Assembly (NCBI RefSeq): GCF_011604685.1 | Contig: NZ_CP050063.1 | Coordinates: 6,055,001 to 6,119,000, forward strand | Direction of reading: 5' to 3' | Source: Spirosoma aureum | GTDB taxonomy: Bacteria; Bacteroidota; Bacteroidia; Cytophagales; Spirosomataceae | DNA: 64,000 nt | Shown: positions 1 through 8,185 of the stretch, piece after piece | Position numbering within the stretch: the first letter of the stretch is position 1 | Layout of the letters: every line of letters starts with the position of its first letter | Program-made: the position numbers and the translations under genes | The notes under the pieces: model-generated | Database searches by the model: none | The model's input: the letters and a program-made list of their open reading frames with translations, nothing else | Told to the model about the DNA's origin: nothing

Positions 1-1200
1 CGTTTTATTGATACTGACTGCATTTTGTGTGATCGCCCGCCGTGCTTCACCTTTTGATGCATATACTTCTCCTCTACTGGCAACTGATAGTAAATCGGTA
101 ATGTCTTTACTATTGGCTAATTCATCAGCAGTTATTTCTGTCTGAGGAACACCTTCAAAAATAACATCGAACTCGTCGGCCTGGATGGATCGAAGCATTT
201 CGAGTGTTGCCTTGCCATACAACACTTCGGAGGCCTTCACGGCCAAATCATATCCAGCCTGCGAATGAATACGGATGGTTACGTCCTTTGCAATCGCTTT
301 TTGCAGGATTCGTAAATGTGGTGCTTCTGCATGCTGAATTTCCAGCTCTTCGATTTCTTCGCGCGTGAGAAGCGTAAAGACGCGAATCAGACGCGGACAA
401 TCGGCATCCGTTGTATTCAGCCAAAACTGGTAGAACTGGTAAGGTGAAGTTAAGGCTGGGTCAAGCCAGACATTACCGCTCTCTGACTTCCCGAATTTAG
501 TACCATCAGCTTTGGTTACCAAGGGTGTGGTCAATGCATACGCCAGATGCTCCTCCGAATGACTTGTTGTGCCACCTTCTTTTCTACGAATTAGTTCTGT
601 GCCCGTGGTTATGTTTCCCCATTGGTCAGAACCTCCCATTTGTAGACGAACATTCTTATTCTTATATAACCAGTAAAAATCGTACCCCTGTAATAGCTGG
701 TAAGAAAATTCAGTAAAAGAGATCCCTGTTTCGAGCCGCTTCTTAACCGAGTCCTTTGCCATCATGTAATTGACGGTAATATGTTTTCCTGCTTCGCGGA
801 GGAATCCTAAAAACGAAATTTCCTTGAACCAGTCGTAATTGTTAACCATTTCAGCAGAATTGGTTCCGCTTTCGAAATCAAGAAACTTGCTCAATTGCAC
901 CCGTATTCCTTCCTGATTTCGGCGTAACGTCTCTTCAGATAAAAACTCGCGTTCGGCAGCTTTACCCGATGGATCGCCAATCATACCGGTGGCTCCACCA
1001 ACCAGCGCAAAGGGTTTGTGACCTGCCCGCTGAAGATGCACAAGGAGCATTACGGTAGCAAGATTCCCGATATGGAGCGACGTGGCTGTTGGATCAAAAC
1101 CGATATAGCCTGCCGTCATTTCTTTCTGGAGTTGTTCTTCAGTGCCGGGGGTCATGTCGTTCAACATACCCCGCCAGCGGAGTTCTTCGATAAAGTTCAT
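1..1200 (-). CDS. tyrS: Tyrosyl-tRNA synthetase, 3' end missing
   Basis: Attaches tyrosine to tRNA-Tyr in the cytoplasm (class I aminoacyl-tRNA synthetase). The reading frame is open from an ATG at 1198-1200 to the window edge, giving 400 codons, so roughly the last 25-30 residues are outside if the length is near the usual 420-430. The protein starts [11 protein letters not shown]. It has the HIGH-type motif as HIGN in '[15 protein letters not shown]', the tyrosine/ATP pocket segments '[13 protein letters not shown]' and '[13 protein letters not shown]', and the KMSKS loop as KFGKS. The visible C-terminal part corresponds to the start of the S4-like tRNA-binding domain. queA lies 113 bases upstream on the same strand, and a Bacteroidota promoter at the end of queA suggests tyrS has its own transcript. 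Confidence 0.96.
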   Translation of the reverse strand, partial: MNFIEELRWRGMLNDMTPGTEEQLQKEMTAGYIGFDPTATSLHIGNLATVMLLVHLQRAGHKPFALVGGATGMIGDPSGKAAEREFLSEETLRRNQEGIRVQLSKFLDFESGTNSAEMVNNYDWFKEISFLGFLREAGKHITVNYMMAKDSVKKRLETGISFTEFSYQLLQGYDFYWLYKNKNVRLQMGGSDQWGNITTGTELIRRKEGGTTSHSEEHLAYALTTPLVTKADGTKFGKSESGNVWLDPALTSPYQFYQFWLNTTDADCPRLIRVFTLLTREEIEELEIQHAEAPHLRILQKAIAKDVTIRIHSQAGYDLAVKASEVLYGKATLEMLRSIQADEFDVIFEGVPQTEITADELANSKDITDLLSVASRGEVYASKGEARRAITQNAVSINKT

Positions 1201-1300
1201 AAGAGTGAAATCGGGCCGCCGAAGCGGAATATAAGAGCGAAAGCGCGGTTTGAGAGGGCGTCATTTTTCGCACTTTCACACTTTCGTTCTTTAAAGGTTG

Positions 1301-1328
1301 CAAAATTAGTGTTTTACGGCAAAAGCAA
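1301..1328 (-). promoter_or_regulatory. Bacteroidota-type promoter for tyrS
   Basis: Read on the minus strand, TTG (1328-1326), a 17-base spacer and TAATTTTG (1308-1301) match the Bacteroidota sigma-factor pattern TTG-N17-23-TAnnTTTG. It overlaps the last codons of queA and lies about 100 bases before the tyrS ATG. The match is seen in the sequence; its activity is inferred. Confidence 0.5.
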
Positions 1329-2549
1329 CGACGAGTCGCCATAACTCAGGAATCGATAGTCGTTGACAAGTGCTTCCTTATATACCTGTTTCCAGTCATC
1401 CCCAATCAGTGCGGCTATAAGCAGAATCAGTGTCGAGCCCGGCTGATGGAAATTCGTGACGATTCCTTTGCACAGTTTGAACCTGTAGCCAGGGGTGATG
1501 TAGATACCGGTATGGGCAACAATCGTTTCCTGGCCTGTATTAGTCAGGTAGTTTAGCACCTCCTGAAGTGCCTGCTCAGTGGATGGCTGCTGACCTGGCG
1601 TAAGCTGATAAGCATAATGCTGGTTTAGGGAAAACGGTTCGGGATCGTTGGCCAACAATTTTGCGCCCATCCAGTATAAACTCTCCAGAGCTCTCATTGA
1701 GGTCGTACCGACAGCAATCACCGAATCGAGATGCCCTAACAGGTTTCGTAGATTCGTCTGGGAATATACAACCTGCTCCGTGTGCATGTGATGCTGAAGA
1801 ACATCATCTGTTTTGATTGGCTGGAAGGTGCCCGCTCCCACGTGCAATGTCAGGTAGTCATGCTCAATACGGCGTTTGGTCAGTTGGTCGAATACACCAG
1901 TCGTGAAATGCAATCCGGCGGTTGGCGCAGCGACAGCCCCCTCCTGCTTTGAGTATACGGTTTGGTATGTATCCCGATCAGCGTCGGTCACATCGCGTTT
2001 CAGATAGGGTGGTAACGGAATTTCACCCGCATACTGAATAATTTGGGCAAATGTAAACTCGACAGGTTGCCAACGCAGTTGAACAGCCGACTGCTCGTAA
2101 TCATACCAACTGGCAGAAAGTACTACACTTTCTCCTGGCGTTTCAAGCGTCATTTCGAGTACTTCGCCAGGTCGCCAGCGTTTCCGGTTGCCGACCATTC
2201 CCTGCCAGATAGCCTCACCAGTCGCTTCCATTGCCAGACTAATGGGTAGTGTCCCTTCTTTGGAATTTCTCGCGAATGGGTTCAGCAAAAAAAGCTCGAT
2301 GAGCGCACCGGTGGGTTTCGTAAAATGCAGCCGCGCCGGAATGACCTTTGTATTATTGAACACAAGAAAGCTATCCGCAGGTAGTAAATCAGGCAGGCTG
2401 GCAAACCGTTCGTGTCTGATCTGCCCTTTACGATAAACGAGAAGTTTCGATGCATCGCGCTGAGGTAACGGAAAACGCGCTATACGATCGTCGGGAAGAT
2501 CGTACTGAAACTGGCTCAGCAGTAGTTCTTTGTGTTCAGTCATCGTCAC
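1314..2549 (-). CDS. queA: tRNA preQ1(34) S-adenosylmethionine ribosyltransferase-isomerase
   Basis: Transfers and isomerises the ribosyl part of S-adenosylmethionine onto preQ1 at the wobble base of tRNA, making epoxyqueuosine; cytoplasmic. The 411-residue frame is somewhat longer than the usual 340-360. Family hallmarks are the N-terminal 'YDLPDDRIARFPLPQRDAS', 'FNNTKVIPARL', 'GAVAAPTAGLHFT', 'LHVGAGTFQPIKTDD', 'VGTTSMRALES' and the C-terminal 'NFHQPGSTLILL'. The extra length comes from an insertion of about 40 residues around residues 100-150. The start is ambiguous: ATG at 2549 or two codons later at 2543. Both overlap the end of the upstream membrane-protein gene, which suggests translational coupling. 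Confidence 0.96.
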   Translation of the reverse strand: MTMTEHKELLLSQFQYDLPDDRIARFPLPQRDASKLLVYRKGQIRHERFASLPDLLPADSFLVFNNTKVIPARLHFTKPTGALIELFLLNPFARNSKEGTLPISLAMEATGEAIWQGMVGNRKRWRPGEVLEMTLETPGESVVLSASWYDYEQSAVQLRWQPVEFTFAQIIQYAGEIPLPPYLKRDVTDADRDTYQTVYSKQEGAVAAPTAGLHFTTGVFDQLTKRRIEHDYLTLHVGAGTFQPIKTDDVLQHHMHTEQVVYSQTNLRNLLGHLDSVIAVGTTSMRALESLYWMGAKLLANDPEPFSLNQHYAYQLTPGQQPSTEQALQEVLNYLTNTGQETIVAHTGIYITPGYRFKLCKGIVTNFHQPGSTLILLIAALIGDDWKQVYKEALVNDYRFLSYGDSSLLLP

Positions 2550-3045
2550 CCGGTTTCATGAACAAACGAATCGGTAAAGCGACCAATACAATAACCAGAA
2601 TAGCCGTACTGAGTGGCAACAGCCAGGCATAATCAACGGCTTTAATGGCGCGATCTGAGCGATTAACCAGCGACAGAACAATCAGCTCTAAGGCCAGAAC
2701 CGTATTGATAGCCGCCATGAGTGCATAGAACCAATTGCTGAAAACTTCGTTTAATTGCGAACGATGTGTGGCCCAAACCGCTTGATTGGGAACAGGGATA
2801 CTAGCTGTTGGAAGACGAAGAAACAATCGGGAAATTGCTCTAATCATTGTGTTGTTGATCAGAAAGATGGCAACGGCAATGTAAAAGATCGTCTCGCGGT
2901 CAATGGTTTGAAGCGGCTGGTTTGAATCATCGAAACGAACGACAACTTCGCCGGGATACGAGATATAGCTGTTAAAAAGTGCGAACAATAATCCGAGAAT
3001 GGACATAATACGCCAGGTCCGGACAAAAAAGATACTTGCTTTCAT
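2536..3045 (-). CDS. Four-helix membrane protein of unknown function
   Basis: I do not recognise a characterised family. The 169-residue protein has four hydrophobic stretches, near residues 12-30, 50-68, 100-122 and 140-162, with a short acidic tail (GDDD), so it is probably an inner-membrane protein. There is no signal peptide or catalytic motif. Its stop codon overlaps the queA start by 14 bases, so the two are probably translated from one message. The ATG at 3045 gives a typical short positive N-terminus (MKASIFFVRTWR) before the first helix. The gap to the next gene upstream is divergent, so its promoter should lie within 3046-3271. Confidence 0.75.
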   Translation of the reverse strand: MKASIFFVRTWRIMSILGLLFALFNSYISYPGEVVVRFDDSNQPLQTIDRETIFYIAVAIFLINNTMIRAISRLFLRLPTASIPVPNQAVWATHRSQLNEVFSNWFYALMAAINTVLALELIVLSLVNRSDRAIKAVDYAWLLPLSTAILVIVLVALPIRLFMKPGDDD

Positions 3046-3271
3046 CTAAAAAGAGTAATAGAGCGAACAAATGAACAAGCCATAACTCATTCCTTGCAAT
3101 CAGCTCGTTAAAATCAGGGCGCAAAGGTACGGCCCGAACGGGAAAATCTCTTAGTTTAGCTACCTCACTCAGTATATTATATGAATTACACGATGCGCTC
3201 ATTGAACACGATTCCTGCTCCACTGGCAGCGTTGCTCGTTCAACGTTCGTTGTGGCATTCATTCTGTCAAG

Positions 3272-3823
3272 ATGAAGATTTACACAAAAACGGGCGATAA
3301 AGGTCAGACCGGCCTGATTGGAGGGCGTCGGGTGAGCAAGGCCGATTTACGCATTGATGCGTACGGCACAGTCGATGAACTGAACTCCTGGATTGGCCTG
3401 GTACGCGATCAGCCGGTCAATATCAGCCAAAAAGATTTATTGAAAGAAATTCAGGACCGGCTTTTTACGGTTGGAGCCGAACTGGCTACAGATCCGGAAA
3501 AAGCAGTAAAGCGAGCCATGCCTGCCATTATTGCTGACGATGTTGCTGTGCTTGAGCAGGCAATGGATTTGATGGATGCTGAATTGCCGGAACTACGGGC
3601 GTTCGTTTTACCGGGCGGGCATGAATCGGTGTCGTTCTGCCACCTGGCCCGAACCGTTTGCCGTCGGGCCGAACGATTGGTTATTGCGTTAAATGACGAA
3701 TCGCCAGTAGATGATTTGGTATTGCAATACCTTAACCGACTGTCTGACTATCTGTTTGTGCTCAGCCGCAAAATGGCACAGGAATTGGAGGCTGAAGAGG
3801 TTGTCTGGAAACCCAGAACATGA
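3272..3823 (+). CDS. PduO-type cob(I)alamin adenosyltransferase
   Basis: Transfers the adenosyl group of ATP to cob(I)alamin to make coenzyme B12. At 183 residues it has the normal length of the PduO/CobA2-type trimeric enzyme. It starts with the ATP-binding N-terminus 'MKIYTKTGDKGQTGLIGG' and continues with 'IDAYGTVDELNSWIG' and the helix 'TVCRRAERLV', whose paired arginines contact ATP in this family. The C-terminal 'YLNRLSDYLFVLSRKM' is also typical. It is probably monocistronic: the gene before it is divergent, and ilvE downstream has its own promoter-like element. Confidence 0.95.
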   Translation: MKIYTKTGDKGQTGLIGGRRVSKADLRIDAYGTVDELNSWIGLVRDQPVNISQKDLLKEIQDRLFTVGAELATDPEKAVKRAMPAIIADDVAVLEQAMDLMDAELPELRAFVLPGGHESVSFCHLARTVCRRAERLVIALNDESPVDDLVLQYLNRLSDYLFVLSRKMAQELEAEEVVWKPRT

Positions 3824-3883
3824 TTGTTAAGGACCTCTAAAAAAAAGTTGTCTTGACAACTAAATTAACTCAATCTATTTTTT

Positions 3884-3891
3884 TAGCTTTG
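3884..3891 (+). promoter_or_regulatory. Promoter -7 element upstream of ilvE
   Basis: TAGCTTTG matches the Bacteroidota -7 consensus TAnnTTTG, 48 bases before the ilvE ATG at 3940. The nearest upstream TTG (3853-3855) is 28 bases away, longer than usual, so only the -7 part is a good match. It lies inside the N-terminal extension that would result from a TTG start at 3853, which argues against that longer start. Confidence 0.4.
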
Positions 3892-3939
3892 CCTCAGGTG
3901 GTGCTTATCCCGCCTAACTCATTAACCAATACCCTGATT

Positions 3940-5010
3940 ATGACGACGGACGTCTTGCAAATTGAATTGCGGAAAGCGGAACGCTCCCGGATTCAGGAGG
4001 TAGATTTTAATCATCTGCCTTTCGGAAAACATTTCTCGGACCACATGTTTGTGGCCGATTTTATTGATGGTCAATGGCTGAATCAAATGATTGTACCATT
4101 CGACAATTTCACGCTAAGTCCGGCTCTATCGTCGCTCCATTACGGTCAGTCTATTTTTGAAGGCATGAAAGCGTTCAAAAATGAATCAGGTGAGGTAATG
4201 ATGTTTCGGCCTTACATGAACTTTGAGCGCATGAACGAGTCAGCCAAGCGTATGTGCATGGCCACGTTGCCCGAAGAAGTATTTATGGGTGGTCTGGAGG
4301 CTTTGCTACGCGTCGATGCGGACTGGGTTCCTACTACGCCCGACAGCTCGCTGTATGTTCGCCCGTATATGTTCGCAACGGACACCTACCTGGGCGTTGC
4401 TCCGTCGAAGACCTATCGTTTCTGCATTTTCACCTGTCCGGTTGGTGCTTATTATTCGAATCCGCCGAAACTGAAAGTAGAAACGGAGTACATTCGCTCG
4501 GCTCCAGGTGGTGTAGGTTATGCGAAATGCGCGGGTAACTACGCCGGATCGATGTACCCAACTTTGCTGGCTCAGCAACAGGGTTATGATCAGTTGATCT
4601 GGACCGACGCCCGTGAGCACAAATACATTGAAGAATCAGGCACGATGAACATCATGTTCATGCTCGACGGTAAATTAGTGACCCCAGCCACATCTGATTC
4701 CATTCTGAAAGGTGTTACCCGCGATTCGATTTTGCAGATTGCCCGCAGTTGGGGTATTGACGTGGAAGAGCGGTTGGTATCGATCGAAGAGGTAATCAGC
4801 GGTATTGAAACCGGTCGGTTAACCGAAGCCTTCGGTGCCGGAACAGCGGTGGGTTCGTCGCCCTATTCTCTGATTGGCTATAATGGCAAGGATTACATGC
4901 TACCAGAATTTGCCCCGGAAGAGTCGTTTGCCGTTCGCGTCAGAAACTATCTGGCCGACCTTCGTACTGGCAAAGTTGAAGATACCTTTAACTGGATGCA
5001 CACAGTATAA
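3940..5010 (+). CDS. ilvE: Branched-chain amino acid aminotransferase
   Basis: A PLP-dependent class IV (fold type IV) aminotransferase that interconverts leucine, isoleucine and valine with their 2-keto acids. From the ATG at 3940 it is 356 residues, the normal size of the longer IlvE subfamily. The motif 'YAKCAGNYAGS' contains the PLP-binding lysine, K196 with this start. Other hallmarks are 'SSLHYGQSIFEGMKA', 'LYVRPYMFATD', 'YIEESGTMNIMF', 'SILKGVTRDSIL' and 'TEAFGAGTAV'. The frame is open upstream to a TTG at 3853, but those 29 residues are not family-like and overlap a promoter element, so I use the ATG. A strong hairpin follows 12 bases after the stop. Confidence 0.95.
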   Translation: MTTDVLQIELRKAERSRIQEVDFNHLPFGKHFSDHMFVADFIDGQWLNQMIVPFDNFTLSPALSSLHYGQSIFEGMKAFKNESGEVMMFRPYMNFERMNESAKRMCMATLPEEVFMGGLEALLRVDADWVPTTPDSSLYVRPYMFATDTYLGVAPSKTYRFCIFTCPVGAYYSNPPKLKVETEYIRSAPGGVGYAKCAGNYAGSMYPTLLAQQQGYDQLIWTDAREHKYIEESGTMNIMFMLDGKLVTPATSDSILKGVTRDSILQIARSWGIDVEERLVSIEEVISGIETGRLTEAFGAGTAVGSSPYSLIGYNGKDYMLPEFAPEESFAVRVRNYLADLRTGKVEDTFNWMHTV

Positions 5011-5022
5011 TTCCTGATTTCA

Positions 5023-5070
5023 CTACAATGCAGAAGCCCCGGCCAGTTGGTCGGGGCTTCTGCATTGTAG
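5023..5070 (+). terminator. Long hairpin terminator after ilvE
   Basis: Perfect 19-base arms at 5023-5041 and 5052-5070 (core AGAAGCCCCG/CGGGGCTTCT) enclose a 10-base loop that can pair further. There is no long U-run on the plus strand. It is a strong stem directly after ilvE and is probably a terminator. Confidence 0.65.
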
Positions 5071-5074
5071 GCAG

Positions 5075-5149
5075 GACTTTCACTTCGAGCCGTGCCACGG
5101 TTACTCGTGATGATATAGAATAACCGTGGCACGGCTCGAAGCGAAAGTC
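5075..5149. repeat. 29-base inverted repeat
   Basis: Arms at 5075-5103 and 5121-5149 are complementary over 29 bases with one G-T wobble, around a 17-base AT-rich loop. The core is CGAGCCGTGCCACGGTTA. It sits 4 bases after the ilvE hairpin and is too long and too perfect for a simple terminator. It could be a dispersed palindromic (REP- or MITE-like) element. No other copy is apparent in this window. Confidence 0.7.
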
Positions 5150-5261
5150 ATGGGATCAATACCATACACTATAATTTTCTTACTATATTTTATATTTTTA
5201 TCACAAAACTCCTATTTAGCGCGCCTATATCTATTCACATAATTGCATTTGCTCAATTTGT

Positions 5262-6410
5262 ATGATCCGGCTTACCTTTCTTTTCTGCCTCTTATCAGTC
5301 TTTTCTCTTAAAACGTATGGTCAATATACTGTCTATCAGGATGAAAAAGGCCAGGTAATGACGACGATGGATGTATATGGTTCCGCAAGGATAAATTCAA
5401 CGGCTTATAATAAAGTAACGGTTCTGGGAAGTCCCTTCCTGACTTATCCCGTTTGGCAGGAAGGTAAAGTCCTACTGGACAGGTCGGGGAAAGAAATTAA
5501 TTGCCGGTTAGCTTATAACCTGGTAACCAGTGAAATTTTGTGTCAGTTTGCCGGGGACTCTGCTGTCAAGATTATTACACCGGAACTATTCACAATCAAT
5601 GGAATTGAGTTTGTTCGCCAGCAGAGTAGTCTGGTTGGGATCAATTATTACCAGTATGCATCGATCGTTCACAACGGGCCGACTAAATTCCTTAAAAGCT
5701 TAACCAAGCGGCTTGAGCCAATGAATAGTTCTGAAATTATAAACAATAAACACAATAAGGATATTCTTAACTCCAGCATTTACCGAACCCAAACTAATTA
5801 TTACATTCAGAAAGCAGGCGCCCGGCCCGACCTGATAAGCTTATCTAAAAATTCGCTTCTGGATATATTCTATGAGCAATCGGAAAAAATAGCGGCAAAA
5901 ATTCCTGATAAGAACCTGACTTTGTTCGAGGTAGTCGATATCATCAACTATTACGATTCCCTGATGGCCGTAGCACGGACAGCAACGTATCCGTTGAGTC
6001 AGAATCCATTATTTAATCAACTACTCCATTCCAAGATCATTTATCCAAACTGGGTTGGTAATCAGGGAATTTATGGGCGCGTTTATGCGGGATTCGACAT
6101 AGACTCACTGGGCAAAGTTAGCCGGGTTACAATCCTTAGTCCAGACAATGTCGGATTTGGATTTGCCCAACTCGTGCAAAATGCGCTTGAAAAACTGCCC
6201 AATCTGGATCCAACCTATATCGGGAACTATGTGCTCCCAGTTACATTCACCTTCACCAATTCCTACGAACAGGCTGGCCCTCATATTCCAATTAATCGAT
6301 TGTCTACCGACCGGGTTGGCAACCGCATTGTTTTAGATGAATTTGTGGTGCCTTATGCTATTTCAAAGAAAGGCATTACCAGCAAAGAGGTATGGGGCTA
6401 TTACCGGTAA
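5262..6410 (+). CDS. Secreted protein with a TonB C-terminal-like domain
   Basis: The 382-residue protein begins with a signal peptide (MIRLTFLFCLLSVFSLKTYGQ) and so is exported. The middle region is not recognised. Residues about 245-330 resemble the TonB C-terminal fold as found in Bacteroidota 'energy transducer TonB' proteins: 'LHSKIIYPNWVGNQGIYGRV', then 'FDIDSLGKVSRVTIL' and 'GFGFAQLVQNALEKLP', ending in a 'VTFTF' strand. There is no N-terminal membrane anchor or proline-rich linker, so it is not a normal TonB. In such stand-alone versions the domain is presumed to mediate periplasmic protein contacts. The partner is unknown, and it stands alone between a hairpin region and a convergent gene. 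Confidence 0.7.
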   Translation: MIRLTFLFCLLSVFSLKTYGQYTVYQDEKGQVMTTMDVYGSARINSTAYNKVTVLGSPFLTYPVWQEGKVLLDRSGKEINCRLAYNLVTSEILCQFAGDSAVKIITPELFTINGIEFVRQQSSLVGINYYQYASIVHNGPTKFLKSLTKRLEPMNSSEIINNKHNKDILNSSIYRTQTNYYIQKAGARPDLISLSKNSLLDIFYEQSEKIAAKIPDKNLTLFEVVDIINYYDSLMAVARTATYPLSQNPLFNQLLHSKIIYPNWVGNQGIYGRVYAGFDIDSLGKVSRVTILSPDNVGFGFAQLVQNALEKLPNLDPTYIGNYVLPVTFTFTNSYEQAGPHIPINRLSTDRVGNRIVLDEFVVPYAISKKGITSKEVWGYYR

Positions 6411-6429
6411 AATCAGCGCGTGACAACCA

Positions 6430-7014
6430 TTATTTCGCCGAAGCCGTTACGGCCCCACCCGCAGGAAGTATCTTTATCTTCAAGCCAAAATCTTTGCCTT
6501 TTGAGACATCTTTCAGGATAATTGTTTCTCCTTTTGGACCAGTCCAGACAGTACCGCCGTTGCCCGGTTTCGAGGCACCATACCTGGCCGTAAAATAAGG
6601 AGCTAAATCCTTCTGATAATCAGTGACCGACTGACGACTATTTAGAAACAGATCAACATTGATCGCCGACACTTTCTGATTTGCCTGATAATAGAGCATA
6701 TCGGCAGATTCCAGGTTTTTAAATTCAACCGTGTAGCCACTGTGTGTTGCATCACTCTCAAATGCTTCCCCTTTTTCAGTGGCTTTAACCTTACCAAAAT
6801 CATCACCGAGGTTAATACCACGCCAATCGCTACTGGTTGTGAGGCCAAGATCGGCCAGGCGACCTGTTGTTACGATATCTGTTGCCGTTTCGGTAACGGA
6901 GGAAGTAACAGTAGTAGAATCACCTTTCTGACTGTCAGCTTTTTGCTGGTTTTGGCAGCTATCGAAAGAAAATAGTAGAACGAACGAGACAACGACAGTA
7001 AAATATCTATTCAT
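6430..7014 (-). CDS. Putative lipoprotein of unknown function
   Basis: No recognised family. The 194-residue protein has an N-terminal hydrophobic segment ending in 'LLFSFDSC', a weak lipobox whose Cys20 may be lipidated. A Ser/Thr/Gln/Lys-rich low-complexity linker follows (about 21-48). The globular part contains 'DWRGINLGDDFGKVKATE', 'YTVEFKNLESADMLYYQ' and a C-terminal 'GTVWTGPKGETIILKDVSKG'. The linker plus small beta-rich domain suggests an exported, membrane-tethered binding domain. The gene converges on the preceding plus-strand gene with a 19-base gap and is preceded by a 215-base intergenic region. Confidence 0.65.
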   Translation of the reverse strand: MNRYFTVVVSFVLLFSFDSCQNQQKADSQKGDSTTVTSSVTETATDIVTTGRLADLGLTTSSDWRGINLGDDFGKVKATEKGEAFESDATHSGYTVEFKNLESADMLYYQANQKVSAINVDLFLNSRQSVTDYQKDLAPYFTARYGASKPGNGGTVWTGPKGETIILKDVSKGKDFGLKIKILPAGGAVTASAK

Positions 7015-7152
7015 GCTATTGAGATTGATTTCGCAAAGTTAGCGCATTGGCTCAACATGTTGAAGGTTGTCCTTTCAAAGGTGATATTGTCCTGTTGGAC
7101 CAAGTCGGCCTGAAACAGTATTATATCAATTTTATATTTTACTAATCCGGGC

Positions 7153-7176
7153 AATCGAACTCAAAATCGAACTCAA
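7153..7176. repeat. Tandem 12-base duplication
   Basis: AATCGAACTCAA occurs twice head-to-tail in the gap between the divergent genes at 7014 and 7231. It is probably replication slippage, though a regulatory role cannot be excluded. Confidence 0.6.
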
Positions 7177-7230
7177 AAACTTAATATGGGTTCTTATCAG
7201 TATCCCTGATTTTAATAAATACTTATCGTT

Positions 7231-8163
7231 ATGCCTTTTTCTTTGTTTGGTGCAGATAAAATCCCATTTGACAGCATACATAATCTAGAAAAAAATATAC
7301 CGAATATAATCGTATGGGCAGTGCCGGTCATGTTGCTCTTTACGGCTATTGAAATGGCGGTTACCTATTACCAGGAACGAGATTTTTACGAAAAGAAAGA
7401 AACCATTGGCTCCATTCTGGTGGGTCTTGGCAATTTAGTTGTTAGTGCAGCCCTCAAGTTGGGGCTGTTGTATTTGTGTATCTGGGTTTACAACCTGTTA
7501 CCCTGGCGCATGGAGTTGCAATGGTGGACACTTGTTCCCTGCTACATCATCTATGATTTTTTCAGTTACTGGGCTCACCGCGTTTCGCATGAGCAACGAT
7601 TCTGGTGGGCTACCCATGTGGTTCATCATTCCAGTGAGCATTACAACCTGACGGTTTCCTACCGACTGAGCTGGATTCAGCACCTGAAAATTATCTTCTT
7701 TTTACCGGTCGCGTTCATGGGATTTCATCCTGTTATTTTCTTTGTGACGAACCAGCTTGCTGTCTTGTTTCAGTTTTGGGTGCATACTGAATACATCCGG
7801 CGTATGCCTGCCTGGGTCGAGTACATTTTCGCGACGCCATCGAACCATCGGGTCCATCATGGCTCGCAGGAGAAATACATTGACAAAAACTTCGGCGCTA
7901 CCTTTATTTTCTGGGATCGAATATTCGGCACTTTTCAACCCGAAGAAGAACCCGTTATTTACGGCATTACAACGAATATTCCGAACAAGGCCAATCCATT
8001 CTTTATCAATTTTCACGAGCTTACCGATATGGTTAACGACGTTCGGAACGCCCGAGGATTTCGTAAGAAACTATTCTATATTTTTGGTAGCCCCGTAAAA
8101 ATTGCAGAAGAGAAAAAACGGTTGACTGAACAGGAGTTAGCTGAAGAACGCATGGCAGCCTAA
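7231..8163 (+). CDS. Sterol desaturase / fatty acid hydroxylase family membrane protein
   Basis: An integral-membrane di-iron oxygenase that would hydroxylate or desaturate a lipid; the substrate is unknown. The 310-residue protein has hydrophobic segments near 28-45, 65-90, 92-115 and 150-185. The histidine clusters that bind the two irons are all present: 'HRVSH', 'HVVHHSSEHYN', an isolated His in 'HTEYIRRMP', and 'PSNHRVHHG'. The C-terminal tail is charged and cytoplasmic. This family in Bacteroidota includes proteins annotated as beta-carotene or sphingolipid-type hydroxylases, and the sequence alone does not separate these. It is convergent with the ABC exporter genes, so it is probably transcribed alone. 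Confidence 0.88.
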   Translation: MPFSLFGADKIPFDSIHNLEKNIPNIIVWAVPVMLLFTAIEMAVTYYQERDFYEKKETIGSILVGLGNLVVSAALKLGLLYLCIWVYNLLPWRMELQWWTLVPCYIIYDFFSYWAHRVSHEQRFWWATHVVHHSSEHYNLTVSYRLSWIQHLKIIFFLPVAFMGFHPVIFFVTNQLAVLFQFWVHTEYIRRMPAWVEYIFATPSNHRVHHGSQEKYIDKNFGATFIFWDRIFGTFQPEEEPVIYGITTNIPNKANPFFINFHELTDMVNDVRNARGFRKKLFYIFGSPVKIAEEKKRLTEQELAEERMAA

Positions 8164-8185
8164 TAAGCAGGTTATGATTTGTTTC

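Noticed and set aside
2972..3262. 96-codon minus-strand frame overlapping the start of the membrane-protein gene
   Set aside because: It overlaps the better-supported gene at 3045, has no recognisable features and ends inside it.
3853..3939. TTG-started extension of the ilvE product by 29 residues
   Set aside because: The extension is not like other family members and overlaps a TAGCTTTG promoter element. The ATG at 3940 gives the normal N-terminus.
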